Source: Hyphomicrobiales bacterium
GTDB lineage: Bacteria > Pseudomonadota > Alphaproteobacteria > Rhizobiales > Rhizobiaceae
Direction: 5' to 3'
Length of the DNA stretch: 64,000 nucleotides
Assembly (NCBI GenBank): GCA_900472625.1
Contig: UCIT01000039.1
Coordinates: 1 to 64,000 of the forward strand
Positions within the stretch are counted from its first letter, which is position 1. Each line of letters begins with the position of its first letter. The notes beneath the pieces were generated by a model. That model saw only the letters and a program-made list of their open reading frames with translations. It did not search any database and was not told the origin of the DNA. The position numbers and the translations under genes were made by a program. Of this stretch, positions 54,896 through 64,000 are shown piece after piece.

Positions 54896-55198
54896 TTGAT
54901 CTCAGTAAACTCGGGTTGTAGAGATGCCGCTCGACTAATCCATGGACTGAAGCCTTTGACGGAACGTTACCGATGGACACTCGACCGCACTGGTCAGCAG
55001 TCCCGCACTGGCCTTTCGACCGAGGACGAGCTGCTCGAGATCTTGATGAGGAAGCCCTGCCCCTGTGTCATGCCTGCCGGCGCGCTGCTGGCAACGATGC
55101 AGATTGACATAGAAGGCCGTGACCTTTCGATCTACGACTCCAAGCAGAACGCTCAGAACATGAGCAAGCGCGAACTGAAATTGGCGGCGTTGAGCTGA
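54896..55198 (+). CDS. Hypothetical protein, possibly a remnant
   Basis: A 100-residue frame ending IEGRDLSIYDSKQNAQNMSK, which looks protein-like, while the start (VNSGCRDAARLIHGLK) is less so. No domain is recognised, and it sits beside a broken small gene. Confidence 0.25.
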   Translation: MISVNSGCRDAARLIHGLKPLTERYRWTLDRTGQQSRTGLSTEDELLEILMRKPCPCVMPAGALLATMQIDIEGRDLSIYDSKQNAQNMSKRELKLAALS

Positions 55199-55226
55199 CC
55201 AAAGCGCGGAAAGCCGGGGAGAAAGA

Positions 55227-55458
55227 ATGAGTGAAATGACCGTAGAAGCTACAACAAAGTGGATCTAGGAATCGCTTCAGGCAGACAATGCCGATATCGA
55301 TGAGGCATTGCCAGCCTGAAGGCGGCGCTGACGCTTGCCGGTCAAAAAGAGGCCGTTTTCGACCCCGCCAAACTCGTCCAGAGCAAATGGGGAGGGCCGC
55401 AAACGGATGAAGGCATATTTTCGCCAGCGCGGCGTATCTGTGAAGTTCTCGGACTGAC
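55227..55458 (+). pseudogene. Small hypothetical gene with stop and frameshifts
   Basis: ATG 55227 gives SEMTVEATTKWI, then TAG, and ESLQADNADIDE in the same frame. Shifting gives ASLKAALTLAGQKEAVFDPA and KLVQS, and shifting again gives GRKRMKAYFRQRGVSVKFSD before TGA. Joined, this reads as one soluble protein of about 76 residues broken by one stop and two frameshifts. Confidence 0.45.
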
Positions 55459-55521
55459 CGTGATCCGTCTGGCGATGAAAAACCGATGTCAGTGTCTGCG
55501 CGACAAGAGCTGGATGCTTCG

Positions 55522-55743
55522 ATGAGCCGATTTAACCAAACCGAGACTGCGGTAATCGCAAGGTTGCACGCACTGAAAGCAAAGCCCGAGGTGACGATCA
55601 CCCTACAAGATGTCAACGATCCTTTGGGTGGTCTTGGGTTTACCAAGGACGAAATTTCAGCAGTATTGGTGGCGTTCGAGCAAGACAAGATGATCGCCTT
55701 CGCTTCAGCAAACCGGATCCTTGTGCTGAAGAGCCTTTTTTAA
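55522..55743 (+). CDS. Small hypothetical protein
   Basis: A 73-residue protein starting at ATG 55522 (ATG 55486 possible), with a helical first half (NQTETAVIARLHALKAKPEV) and a pattern like a small winged helix (LQDVNDPLGGLGFTKDEISA). Function unknown. Confidence 0.45.
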   Translation: MSRFNQTETAVIARLHALKAKPEVTITLQDVNDPLGGLGFTKDEISAVLVAFEQDKMIAFASANRILVLKSLF

Positions 55744-55758
55744 TTTTTCATTTCCGCG

Positions 55759-55992
55759 GTGAAGGATCGTTTGAAACGCCCCTTCGAAAACCTAACGGGC
55801 AGCGAAACGAGTGAGCACACACTGGCGTTGGCAGCAGCCGGTCTTCCCCCAGCGCGAGGTCATTCGATTGCTGAGGCTATCATGTCACCGTTCGAGATCG
55901 CTGCGCACCAACGATCTACGCCGAATGTGTTTTCCGACACATTCGAACGCTATTGGTCATCCGATCGAACCAATCGCGCATCCAAGCGTTGA
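55759..55992 (+). CDS. Small hypothetical protein, doubtful
   Basis: A 77-residue frame (KDRLKRPFENLTGSETSEHT) of mixed composition with no recognised family. It lies just ahead of the potassium transporter gene and may be non-coding. Confidence 0.25.
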   Translation: MKDRLKRPFENLTGSETSEHTLALAAAGLPPARGHSIAEAIMSPFEIAAHQRSTPNVFSDTFERYWSSDRTNRASKR

Positions 55993-56046
55993 GCGATATC
56001 ATCACCTGCGACGTTTAACACAAGTCGCTTCCGTCAGGAATATTCG

Positions 56047-57948
56047 GTGACCTATCCCCTACTTCGCTCCAACGATCCTGAACTCGCAACTGAATCACGC
56101 AGTGGTCTCCCTTCGTTGGTGATGGCAGCACTTGGTGTGGTCTATGGTGATATCGGCACCAGCCCGCTCTATGCGTTTCGCGAAGCGCTACATGCGACAG
56201 CGGGATCGGGAACACACCGCGACAACGTGCTCGGGATTCTTTCCCTCATCGTGTGGGCACTGACCATCGTCGTCACCGTGAAATACGTGACTTTCGTTCT
56301 AAAGGCGGACAACCGCGGTGAAGGCGGAACACTCTCGCTGATGACGCTTGCCCGACAGAGCTTCGACGAAAAGCCAGCATGGATCCTCGTCCTCGGTGTT
56401 GCGGGCGCTTCTCTGTTTCTTGGCGACGCCATCATAACTCCGGCAATCTCGGTCTTGTCCGCCGTCGAAGGGATTCAGGTGGTCGCCCCTGGCTTGTCAG
56501 CCTGGATCGTTCCGATCACCGTCACGATCATTGCCGTACTTTTCTTCGTTCAGCGCTTCGGCACAGGCGGTGTCGCGACGGTTTTCGGCCCTGTCATGGC
56601 GGTCTGGTTTCTGGTTCTCGGCGTCAGCGGCGCCATCCACATCCTCGATGACCTCGAGATATTCCACGCGATCAACCCGCTCTACGGTGTCCTTTACGCC
56701 TCCAACAACGTTGGGCACGCCATCGCGGTTCTCGGCGCGGTGTTCCTCGCGGTCACAGGAGCTGAGGCGCTCTATGTTGACCTGGGCCACTTCGGCAGAC
56801 GGCCGATTGTGATAGCCTGGTTTTCGCTCGTCTTCCCTTGCCTCCTTCTCAACTACTTCGGACAAGGCGCCTTTGTCCTGGCAAACCCCGAACTGACCGA
56901 CCACCCTTTCTTCGGCATGCACCCCGAATGGGCGCGCGTGCCGATCGTATGCCTAGCAACAGCAGCGACGGTGATCGCGAGCCAGGCGGTCATCTCCGGA
57001 GCGTATTCCCTAGTGAGGCAGGCAATGCATCTCAACCTGCTGCCGCGTCTGCAGATCCTGCACACCTCCGAGACGCACTCCGGCCAGATCTTCATGCCGC
57101 AAGTGAACGCGTTCCTGTTCGTCTTCGTCGTCGCGCTCGTCCTTTATTTCCGCAGTTCGAGCGGTCTTTCGGCCGCATACGGCATCGCGGTTACGGGCGA
57201 GATGCTGATCACCAGCGTGCTGCTGTTCGTCGTCATGAAACACATCTGGAAATGGACAACGCTGAGTACGACGGCAGTTATCGTTCCCCTCTTCGTGATC
57301 GATGCCGGGTTCTTCATCGCAAACGTTGCCAAGTTTCCCGAAGGTGGCTGGGTTCCGGTCACCGTTGCGTGCACGATGGGTCTCATCATGCAGACTTGGA
57401 TGGCTGGTCGACGCCTGCTCGCGGCGCGAACCCGCGCCGATGAGGTCCCGCTAGAGGGCATCATACAGCGGCTGACCAGAAAGCCACCCCCGACTGTGCC
57501 CGGAACGGCAATCTTTTTGACGAGCGACGTCGAAGGCGCACCGACCGCGCTGCTGCACAGCCTCAAGCACTATAAGGTTCTTCATGAGCATAACGTCATC
57601 CTGAGCGTGGTCACCGCGACAGAGCCGTTCGTGCCTGATGACGAGAAGATCTTCCTCGAAAGCTTCAGCCCGCTGTTCAGCCGACTGGTGATCAACTTCG
57701 GCTATATGGAGACGCCGAACATCCCACGCGCTTTGGTGCTTGTGCGCGGCTTGGGCTTGAGGTTCGATATCATGTCGACGTCGTTCTTTCTGTCGCGCCG
57801 GACAATCCTTCCGTCCAAGAAAGGCGGAATGCCGTTCTGGCAGGACCGACTGTTCATCGTGCTCGCCCAGAACGCAGGCAATGCGACCGATTATTTCGGC
57901 CTGCCGAGCGGGCGCGTGGTGGAACTCGGCCTGCAGACGGTGATCTGA
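56047..57948 (+). CDS. kup: Kup-type potassium uptake protein
   Basis: This 633-residue protein has the Kup signature VVYGDIGTSPLYAFREAL near residue 35 and twelve predicted TM segments. A soluble C-terminal domain follows from about residue 460 (PTVPGTAIFLTSDVEGAP, then LHSLKHYKVLHEHNVIL). Kup proteins carry K+ with protons across the inner membrane, mainly under acid or low-K+ conditions. The GTG start at 56047 has AGGA upstream and the length fits the family. Confidence 0.95.
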   Translation: MTYPLLRSNDPELATESRSGLPSLVMAALGVVYGDIGTSPLYAFREALHATAGSGTHRDNVLGILSLIVWALTIVVTVKYVTFVLKADNRGEGGTLSLMTLARQSFDEKPAWILVLGVAGASLFLGDAIITPAISVLSAVEGIQVVAPGLSAWIVPITVTIIAVLFFVQRFGTGGVATVFGPVMAVWFLVLGVSGAIHILDDLEIFHAINPLYGVLYASNNVGHAIAVLGAVFLAVTGAEALYVDLGHFGRRPIVIAWFSLVFPCLLLNYFGQGAFVLANPELTDHPFFGMHPEWARVPIVCLATAATVIASQAVISGAYSLVRQAMHLNLLPRLQILHTSETHSGQIFMPQVNAFLFVFVVALVLYFRSSSGLSAAYGIAVTGEMLITSVLLFVVMKHIWKWTTLSTTAVIVPLFVIDAGFFIANVAKFPEGGWVPVTVACTMGLIMQTWMAGRRLLAARTRADEVPLEGIIQRLTRKPPPTVPGTAIFLTSDVEGAPTALLHSLKHYKVLHEHNVILSVVTATEPFVPDDEKIFLESFSPLFSRLVINFGYMETPNIPRALVLVRGLGLRFDIMSTSFFLSRRTILPSKKGGMPFWQDRLFIVLAQNAGNATDYFGLPSGRVVELGLQTVI

Positions 57949-58046
57949 TCGAGTAGCCGTGGGTCGGCGCGTGGCTGGTTTCTGCCCGAATTTCCTTGTG
58001 GAACCGCGAAGGGAGACGCTACGTTTCGCAGCGGAGGAGATAGTCG

Positions 58047-58514
58047 ATGGCAAAGCATGGCGAGACATCAACTGACGCGTCGGACGTCGACATGGCCCGA
58101 AAGGTCGCGTCTGAAGCGCATGACGGGCAGACGGACAAAACAGGTCAGCCTTACGTGAGCCATTGTGAGCGAGTGGCCGATCGCGTCCAAGGGGCGAAGG
58201 AAAAGACGGTTGCCCTTCTCCATGACGTTGTCGAAAAATGCGATGGCTGGCATTTCGATCGGCTCCGACAACTGGGATTCAGCGACGATGTCGTTGATGC
58301 AATAGACGCCCTCACCCACCGCCATGGTGAAACTGACGATCAATTCGTGATCCGGGCTGTCGCTAACAAGCTCGCCTGCCCTGTGAAGATCGCCGATCTC
58401 CATGACAACCTACAGCAAGCCAACATCGTTGGATCAGATCCCGTGAAATACAAACGAGGCCTGGAGCTTGCTACGATGGTTCAGGCGGATCCCAACCTGA
58501 CGGGTCTCACCTAA
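58047..58514 (+). CDS. HD-domain hydrolase (RelA/SpoT-like small protein)
   Basis: A 155-residue protein with the HD-domain order of the hydrolase part of SpoT and of MESH1: DKTGQPYVSHCERVA (first His), TVALLHDVVEKCDG (His-Asp pair with Glu), and a later CPVKIADLHDNLQQA. It may hydrolyse (p)ppGpp or a related nucleotide. GGAGGAG precedes ATG 58047. It has no synthetase or TGS domain, so it is a small stand-alone hydrolase. Confidence 0.8.
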   Translation: MAKHGETSTDASDVDMARKVASEAHDGQTDKTGQPYVSHCERVADRVQGAKEKTVALLHDVVEKCDGWHFDRLRQLGFSDDVVDAIDALTHRHGETDDQFVIRAVANKLACPVKIADLHDNLQQANIVGSDPVKYKRGLELATMVQADPNLTGLT

Positions 58515-58675
58515 GTTGGGTTTAACATCGCGACCAAATCTCCGTGGAAATTCCAACAATGGCTTCTTAAAGCGCACTCAATGATTGAGGCGACTGACAG
58601 CAGACGCCAAAATACGAGCGATAGTCATATTCCGTTTTTCTGATATTGTTGACGTATAGCGTAGGGAGTAGCGTT

Positions 58676-58897
58676 ATGAAGAGTTTGGTTGCAGACAAAT
58701 TCTATTGGGCGCGATCGAGCAAGCATCCCGACGGCCGGACAACGATTGTGCAGGTTTCTACAATCTTCGGCGAAGCCCCTGACTTCTGGACGTTGGCCGT
58801 CGTGGGATCGGATCAGCACCACATGCTCTCAGACTTCGAAATCATCGCGGTCGTCGAGCCACTCGAAGGCTATCCACTCCGGCACGCTGCGGAGTAA
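58676..58897 (+). CDS. Small hypothetical protein
   Basis: A 73-residue protein starting at ATG 58676 with GGGAG seven bases upstream (58664-58668). The beta-rich pattern (TTIVQVSTIFGEAPDFWTLA) suggests a small barrel or sheet. Not recognised. Confidence 0.5.
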   Translation: MKSLVADKFYWARSSKHPDGRTTIVQVSTIFGEAPDFWTLAVVGSDQHHMLSDFEIIAVVEPLEGYPLRHAAE

Positions 58898-59118
58898 TTC
58901 TCCCGCAGCAGGTCATCGCGAACATATCTTCCAATCGCAAGGTTCCCATCTTGACCGGGAAAATCTTCCGTGGGGATCGACTCTCGATGGGGCCGGAGCA
59001 GCTTAGTGGCGGCTATAGAGAGGTTGAAACGCCTCTTCAGGTCGCTCAGGGAAAAGAATTCGTCTGGCTTCCCTGATGGCCTCGGCCTCACGGCGCTGCT
59101 TTGCGAGCGTTATTCTCA

Positions 59119-59477
<359 letters not shown>

Positions 59478-59497
59478 TCAATTCGAACATGACAGTC

Positions 59498-60211
59498 TCA
59501 CTTCCTACCTGGAGGCTTTGGCCTGTGACCAGGTGACGGCTTCGAAGCGTCAGAAGGCACGTCGTCGCCTCGACGAGTTGCCAGCTTCTGCACCTTTCGG
59601 AATCCGCTGTCGTATTGCACGAGACCATAAGCCTCGCATACCTTGGCCGAAAACAGGGCGTGTAGCTCTCGGCTGTCGTCGATGTCGAAGGATAGAATCT
59701 CTCCAGAGCTGATTACGAATGCTTCGTGAGGTTCGAGGCCGCTGTTGTCGATCAAAACCACCTCATCTGCAACCATCAAAGCCGCCGTCAGGTTCTCAAA
59801 CGAGCCTTTGTGTCGCCTGCGGATGTTATCCTCAGGGATGTCGTGGCCACCCTTCAAGACGCGTTGACGGACGCGCTCAATATTTCTCTCGACGGAATCC
59901 AAGGCGACATAATAGAGGCCGACCTTGAACCCGGCCGCCTTGGCCTCTCGCATCAATCGGATCGATTGATTACTAGCGAGCGTGGTCTCGAAGACGAATG
60001 ATTGCCGGGTTTCGATCATTTCATCGAGTTAGCGGAGGGCCGCCCGGCCAGCTTGGATGTCAGTCGATTTGCCGTCGTCCACCGTCGCAGGCATCGCCTT
60101 GGCGATTTCGTCTGCGTTGATCCAGACGCCTTCGAGATTGAGCTTCACGAACGCGGATGACTTGCCAGAGCCGTTTGGTCCGGCAAGGAGGATGCAAGAC
60201 AATTCCGGCAT
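59498..60211 (-). pseudogene. Zeta-toxin-family ATPase with in-frame stop
   Basis: ATG 60211 starts a P-loop protein, with GPNGSGKSS at residues 11-19 and INADEIAKAMP. The frame meets TAA at 60029-60031 (codon 61). It then continues without a shift as LDEMIETRQSFVFETTLAS and KVGLYYVALDSVERNIERVR, the rest of a zeta-type kinase of about 237 codons. One nonsense change thus splits the toxin. Zeta toxins phosphorylate UDP-N-acetyl sugars. The downstream piece (ATG 60019) lacks the P-loop. A sequencing error is possible. Confidence 0.75.
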
Positions 60212-60221
60212 GCAGCGATCG

Positions 60222-60398
60222 CTATCTTGCCGTCACAGGAGAGCGGTCACCCCTGCGCTCTTGCTTCGTGCTATCCTTGGCTTCGTTCTGTCGATCCTTT
60301 GCGGAAATCGTCAGGCCCATGCGTCGGCTCTCGGCAAGAGCTTCTCGGCCGATCTGCTTTAGGGCTTCCTTGTTCTCGCGGTACTTCTGCAAGAGCAT
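60222..60398 (-). CDS. Likely antitoxin partner of the zeta-like gene
   Basis: A 58-residue, highly charged, helical protein (LLQKYRENKEALKQIGREAL, then AESRRMGLT) opening at ATG 60398 with AGGAG just upstream. Its stop is 10 bases before the zeta-like start, the spacing of a toxin-antitoxin operon. The sequence is not one I recognise, so the antitoxin role rests on position and size. Confidence 0.5.
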   Translation of the reverse strand: MLLQKYRENKEALKQIGREALAESRRMGLTISAKDRQNEAKDSTKQERRGDRSPVTAR

Positions 60399-60826
60399 CG
60401 TCGATCTCCTATTCTACCATTAACATAATGCGTCCGGCCCTACTCTGCAAATATCGCTTGTGGAAGGTTTCGCCGACGGCAACACTTAATGCAACGGGCC
60501 GAGGAAGACGGCCTTAGTGCAAGCTCCGGCATCTTCCGTTCCATCTCTGGATTTGACCCCGACCTATGAAGGTCGGGGTTCCTTTTATCCTGTACGCCAA
60601 TCTCGATGCCGACAGGCTCGTAGCGTAAATGTCCCTGCCAACGCCGATCTTGTTCGACGCTGTCCGAAACAGGACGGTATTCGCCTCGACGGCCAGCTTC
60701 CGTCAGTCATCAGACCCTCCGTCGGCCGCCTGCAATTCCCGAACGAGATCGATGATTTGACGTGGCACCCAGTTCTACATGTGCGCGACGGTCAATTCCT
60801 CAGTCATGCCTCCCCCCATCTTCTTC
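60399..60826. other. Gap with a terminator and no convincing gene
   Basis: Apart from the hairpin at 60556-60585, no open frame here has a recognisable family or good start signals. It separates the toxin operon from a decayed gene. Confidence 0.45.
60556..60585 (+). terminator. Intrinsic terminator, stem ACCCCGACC/GGTCGGGGT
   Basis: A perfect 9-bp GC-rich stem with loop TATGAA is followed by TCCTTTTAT. This is a good rho-independent terminator, most effective for + strand transcripts. No gene upstream on + is clear. Confidence 0.7.
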
Positions 60827-61308
60827 CTAAGCTTCGCTCCCCCTCGCAGGCGACGGCGAATGCCGGTCCATCAGGAGAGCGGCCAGCATCATTCCGGTCA
60901 GCTTAGTCACTCGGAAGAATGCGTCGGTGACTTCGTAATAGTTCGACTCGACCTTTTTCGGATCCTGCGCCGAGATCGCAAAGTCGGCGATCTGGTTCTC
61001 ATCGTCGGTTCCGGCCATCACAGGCCAGCAGTGTCGAAATGACAGATGCACGAAATCGGAGAGCTCACCGTAGATCGGACTTACCCATGCATGATCCTCG
61101 GTGAGCTTCTGGTAAGCATCCATCATCTTCTGGCCGTTGGCCGCCTTGAGCTTCCGATATGTCGTCTCACCTCGAAAGATCTGGGTGATGTTATTTCGCT
61201 GTTCTCCATGTAGCGAATCCCATTGATCCGCATGGCCGTATCGAGATGTGTGCGGACCATCACGGCGGCCGACGCGAAGTTCCAGTCCTCAACGAGCTTC
61301 CGGAACGC
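60827..61308 (-). pseudogene. Unknown protein gene, frameshifted
   Basis: On the minus strand, LVEDWNFASAAVMVRTHLDT, then MRINGIRYMENSE, shifts frame near 61190-61197 to ITQIFRGETTYRKLKAANGQ and then ends MMLAALLMDRHS at 60827. The two parts look like one soluble alpha-helical protein. An upstream part (SGEGTSELRSEL) suggests another shift near 61305. I do not recognise the family. Confidence 0.5.
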
Positions 61309-61369
61309 TCAGCTCGCTGCGCAGCTCGGAAGTGCCCTCGCCGCTGCAATCAAAGGGCAGTAAATCCGC

Positions 61370-62167
61370 CTAAGCCGGATGCTGCTGGACGCTCAAACCG
61401 CCATCGATCGTCAAACAGGTGGCATTCATAAACGGGCACTCATCCGAAATCATAAACACGGCCGCCATAGCGATCTCTTCCGGCGTTGCAATCCGACCTC
61501 CCGGATGCAGCCTCATCGTTTCCGCTTTCGCAGCCGCAGGATCTGGGAAGCTGTTCCAGTAGTCGATAGCCTTCTGTGTAGCGACATAGCCTGGCGCCAG
61601 GGCGTTCACCCGAATGTTCTTCGCGGCATATTCAAGCCCCAGCGACTTGGTCATCCCGAGAAGCGCATGTTTGGCCAGCGGATACGGAAAGGTGTGTGGA
61701 ATGATCGTGAAGGCATGGGTCGAGGCAATGTTCAGGATCACGCCGCCATCCTGCTCGAGCAATCGAGGCAGCACGGCCTTTGAGCAGTTCCACGCACCCT
61801 TCAGATTGATATCAAAACAACGGTTCCATTCTTCATCGGTCGTTTCCAACGGCTCTGAAAACACGTTGGCACCAGCATTGTTGATCAGAGCGTTGAGCGG
61901 TCCGATCTCGGTACAGGCCTGCTCGACGACCGCCAAAATTGCTTTGGCGTCGGTAATGTCGGCGCGTATATAGCCGACGTGGTATTCGCCTCCTTTGAGC
62001 TTTTCAGCCTCCTCGCGAAGAAGCACATCGTCGCGGTCGATGAGGAAGACGCTCGCATCTTCCCGAACCACTGCCTTGGCGATGGCGAGACCAATTCCCT
62101 GTGCCGCGCCGGTGATCAGTATCCGCTTGCCGCTCAAGCGTTTGGACACATTCGTCTCCTCTACCAT
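61370..62167 (-). CDS. SDR-family dehydrogenase (sugar or polyol)
   Basis: A 265-residue classical SDR with [14 protein letters not shown] (cofactor), NNAGAN, a catalytic Ser in NIASTHAF, and YPLAKHALL (Tyr/Lys). The end, GGLSVQQ, is typical of SDRs with an IDGG loop. It overlaps the galactonate dehydratase gene and probably oxidises or reduces a sugar of the same pathway, such as galactose or a deoxysugar. Confidence 0.87.
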   Translation of the reverse strand: MVEETNVSKRLSGKRILITGAAQGIGLAIAKAVVREDASVFLIDRDDVLLREEAEKLKGGEYHVGYIRADITDAKAILAVVEQACTEIGPLNALINNAGANVFSEPLETTDEEWNRCFDINLKGAWNCSKAVLPRLLEQDGGVILNIASTHAFTIIPHTFPYPLAKHALLGMTKSLGLEYAAKNIRVNALAPGYVATQKAIDYWNSFPDPAAAKAETMRLHPGGRIATPEEIAMAAVFMISDECPFMNATCLTIDGGLSVQQHPA

Positions 62168-63309
62168 TCTGCGACGCTACCGTCTTCGTGGCGCCAAAGC
62201 GGGTTTCGCCAACGATGCCCCTCTTTCGCACGCTCGATCACGTATTCCTCGTTCACCTCGATGCCAAGGCCCGGTCCTTGGGGTATGTCAACAAACCCGT
62301 CGGCATAGCGGAACACAGCTGGGTTCGAGATGTAGTCTAGAATGTCGTTGCCCTTGTTGTAGTGAATACCCAGGCTCTGCTCCTGGATGAACGCATTGTA
62401 GCTGACGGCGTCGATCTGCAGGCATGCGGCCAAGGCGATAGGGCCAAGAGGGCAATGCGGTGCGAGTGCCACGTCATAGGCTTCAGCCATCGCCGCTATC
62501 TTGCGGCATTCGGTAATTCCGCCAGCGTGGCTCAGGTCAGGCTGGATAATGTCGACATAGCCATCGGCAAGAACGCCCTTGAAATCCCAACGTGAATACA
62601 GCCGTTCCCCGAGAGCGATCGGCGTCGAACAGTGATTGGCGATTTCCTTGAGGGCTTCACGGTTTTCAGAGAGCACGGGCTCCTCAATGAACATGAGCTT
62701 GTAGGGATCCAGCTCCTTGGCGAGAACCTTTGCCATCGGTCGGTGGACACGCCCATGGAAGTCGGCACCAATCCCAATGTGGGGTCCAACGGCCTCGCGG
62801 ACCGCCGCGATGTTGGCGATGATGGCATCAATCTTTTCGTGGCTGTCGACGATCTGAAGTTCTTCGGCGCCGTTCATTTTGATGGCCTTGAAGCCTTGAG
62901 CAACGACTTCTCTAGCGTTGTTAGCGACGTCGGAGGGGCGGTCGCCTCCAATCCAGCTGTAGACTTTGATCTTGTCGCGTACTTGGCCTCCGAGAAGCGA
63001 GTGAACGGGCTGGCCGAGCGCCTTGCCCTTGATGTCCCAGAGCGCCTGATCGATGCCGGAGATCGCGCTCATGTGGATGGCGCCACCACGGTAAAAACCT
63101 CCTCTGTACATCACTTGCCAATGATCCTCGATCAGGAACGGATCCTTGCCAATCAGGTAATCCTCAAGTTCATGGACCGCCGCCTGGACGGTAAGCGCCC
63201 GCCCCTCGACGACAGGCTCGCCCCAGCCGACAATGCCCTCATCGGTCTCGATCTTCAGGAATAGCCACCGAGGTGGGACGATATAGGTCGTGAGTTTTGT
63301 GATCTTCAT
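62161..63309 (-). CDS. dgoD: D-galactonate dehydratase (mandelate racemase/enolase superfamily)
   Basis: This 382-residue protein equals E. coli DgoD in length. It has the enolase-superfamily features: [15 protein letters not shown] with the metal/catalytic Asp and His, then FIEEPVL (Glu ligand), [13 protein letters not shown] (Glu ligand), and [15 protein letters not shown] with the catalytic His. It dehydrates D-galactonate to 2-keto-3-deoxy-galactonate. It sits between an SDR and a GMC oxidoreductase. Because related acid-sugar dehydratases look alike, the exact substrate could be a close isomer. Confidence 0.88.
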   Translation of the reverse strand: MKITKLTTYIVPPRWLFLKIETDEGIVGWGEPVVEGRALTVQAAVHELEDYLIGKDPFLIEDHWQVMYRGGFYRGGAIHMSAISGIDQALWDIKGKALGQPVHSLLGGQVRDKIKVYSWIGGDRPSDVANNAREVVAQGFKAIKMNGAEELQIVDSHEKIDAIIANIAAVREAVGPHIGIGADFHGRVHRPMAKVLAKELDPYKLMFIEEPVLSENREALKEIANHCSTPIALGERLYSRWDFKGVLADGYVDIIQPDLSHAGGITECRKIAAMAEAYDVALAPHCPLGPIALAACLQIDAVSYNAFIQEQSLGIHYNKGNDILDYISNPAVFRYADGFVDIPQGPGLGIEVNEEYVIERAKEGHRWRNPLWRHEDGSVAEW

Positions 63310-63323
63310 GAAATGTGCCCAAT

Positions 63324-64000
63324 CTACGCAAGAATGAGGTTGGCAGCTTTCGCCGCGGCGGCCATAACCGCGGCGTTCGTGTTGCCGCTGACAATTGTCG
63401 GCATCAGGGAAGCGTCAACGACACGTAGGCCACGGGTGCCGCGAACGCGAAGGCGCGTGTCCAGCACCGCATCGGGATCATCGTCCCGGCCCATCTTACA
63501 CGTTCCGACAGGGTGATATCCGGTCTTTACCGTCCGCTTGCAGTGAGCGGCGATGGCCTCATCGCTGGTCACATCTGCTCCAGGGAAGATTTCCTTGTCG
63601 ATCAGGTCCCGCATGGGTAACGCGTCGAACACAGTTCGAGCGAACCTGAAGCCTGCCATTGTAAGCCGCAAGTCGTCCGGGTGGCCAAAAATCTGCGTAT
63701 CGACGATCGGGTTCTCAAACGGGTCGGACGAGGACAGCGTGACGGTCCCCCTCGCCTTTGGTCGTAGCAGAAGCGAATTGATCGTCACGCCATCGCCCGG
63801 TTCAGTGCCCATGACATCCCGGTCGAGGTAGACGGTCGGGACGCAAAACATTTGGATCGTCGGCCGGTCGTTGTCGCCATCCGGGTCATAAAATGCACAG
63901 GTCTCCACGCCAGTCGTCGAAACGGGACCCGACTTGAACATCAGGTATTGCAGGCCCGCCTTGATCATCGGCCAGCCCTTGTCGGCACCATAGTACCCAA
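63324..64000 (-). CDS. GMC oxidoreductase, 5' end outside the window
   Basis: The visible 225 residues are the C-terminal part of an FAD-dependent GMC enzyme (choline or polyol dehydrogenase type). [14 protein letters not shown] is the substrate-domain motif, HPVGTCKMG the conserved active-site His region, and [19 protein letters not shown] the final FAD-binding motif. The frame stays open to the window edge, so the FAD-binding N-terminus lies beyond 64000. It probably oxidises a sugar or polyol for the galactonate pathway. Confidence 0.85.
   Translation of the reverse strand, partial: GYYGADKGWPMIKAGLQYLMFKSGPVSTTGVETCAFYDPDGDNDRPTIQMFCVPTVYLDRDVMGTEPGDGVTINSLLLRPKARGTVTLSSSDPFENPIVDTQIFGHPDDLRLTMAGFRFARTVFDALPMRDLIDKEIFPGADVTSDEAIAAHCKRTVKTGYHPVGTCKMGRDDDPDAVLDTRLRVRGTRGLRVVDASLMPTIVSGNTNAAVMAAAAKAANLILA

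Noticed and set aside
55068-55688. 206-residue minus-strand frame
   Set aside because: Cys/Ser/Arg-rich composition typical of an antisense reading; the + strand has more protein-like segments.

Overview
The window looks like an alphaproteobacterial, Rhizobium/Agrobacterium/Sinorhizobium-type replicon. The reasons are a succinoglycan-like exo gene order (K-L-A-M-O-P and Y-F-Q-Z), GC-rich coding DNA with AT-rich intergenic gaps, an AttH-type ABC system, and many small hypothetical genes and decayed insertion sequences. The dense pseudogenes and accessory catabolic operons suggest a megaplasmid or chromid, but no replication genes are present to prove this. No rRNA, tRNA or CRISPR array was recognised.

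Layout. 0-2 kb: a perfect 17-bp inverted repeat, a broken BRCT-domain gene and a metallophosphatase. 2.2-25.8 kb: one large exopolysaccharide locus, all on the + strand. It has a sugar-modification block (class III aminotransferase, C-methyltransferase, DUF4910-like peptidase-fold protein, SDR), the exoK-L-A-M-O-P block, a CDP-sugar block (NAD epimerase, 3,5-epimerase, glucose-1-phosphate cytidylyltransferase), exoY-F-Q-Z, two further glycosyltransferases and a Wzx-type flippase. 25.9-31 kb: an unknown protein, a glycosyltransferase and remnants of an integrase, an IS630 element and IS30 elements. 31-35.2 kb: an ABC exporter with an AttH/CrtC-like lipocalin protein. 35.4-45.4 kb: small envelope and stress-like genes (broken L,D-transpeptidase, cupin, exonuclease, 6PGDH-like enzyme with a fused tail, OmpA protein, surface antigen) among pseudogenes. 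45.5-54.5 kb: a sugar uptake and catabolism locus (DSD1-type PLP enzyme, SIS isomerase, ROK regulator, BadF-type kinase, four-gene ABC importer). 54.6-61.3 kb: small genes, Kup, an HD hydrolase, a broken zeta-toxin operon and gene remnants. 61.4-64 kb: SDR, galactonate dehydratase and a GMC oxidoreductase cut by the window edge.

How it works together. ExoY would start a lipid-linked unit. ExoA, ExoL, ExoM and ExoO would build a succinoglycan-like backbone, and the GT2 and GT8 enzymes would add something different from the succinoglycan side chain. The flippase exports the unit, ExoQ polymerises it, ExoP and ExoF control length and export, ExoZ acylates it and ExoK trims it. The CDP-sugar and C-methyltransferase genes predict an unusual deoxy or branched sugar, so the polymer is probably a succinoglycan relative that has not been described; this is inference. 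The 46-54 kb locus imports and phosphorylates an unidentified, probably amino-substituted, sugar under a ROK repressor. Two similar inverted repeats in its two promoters are candidate operators.
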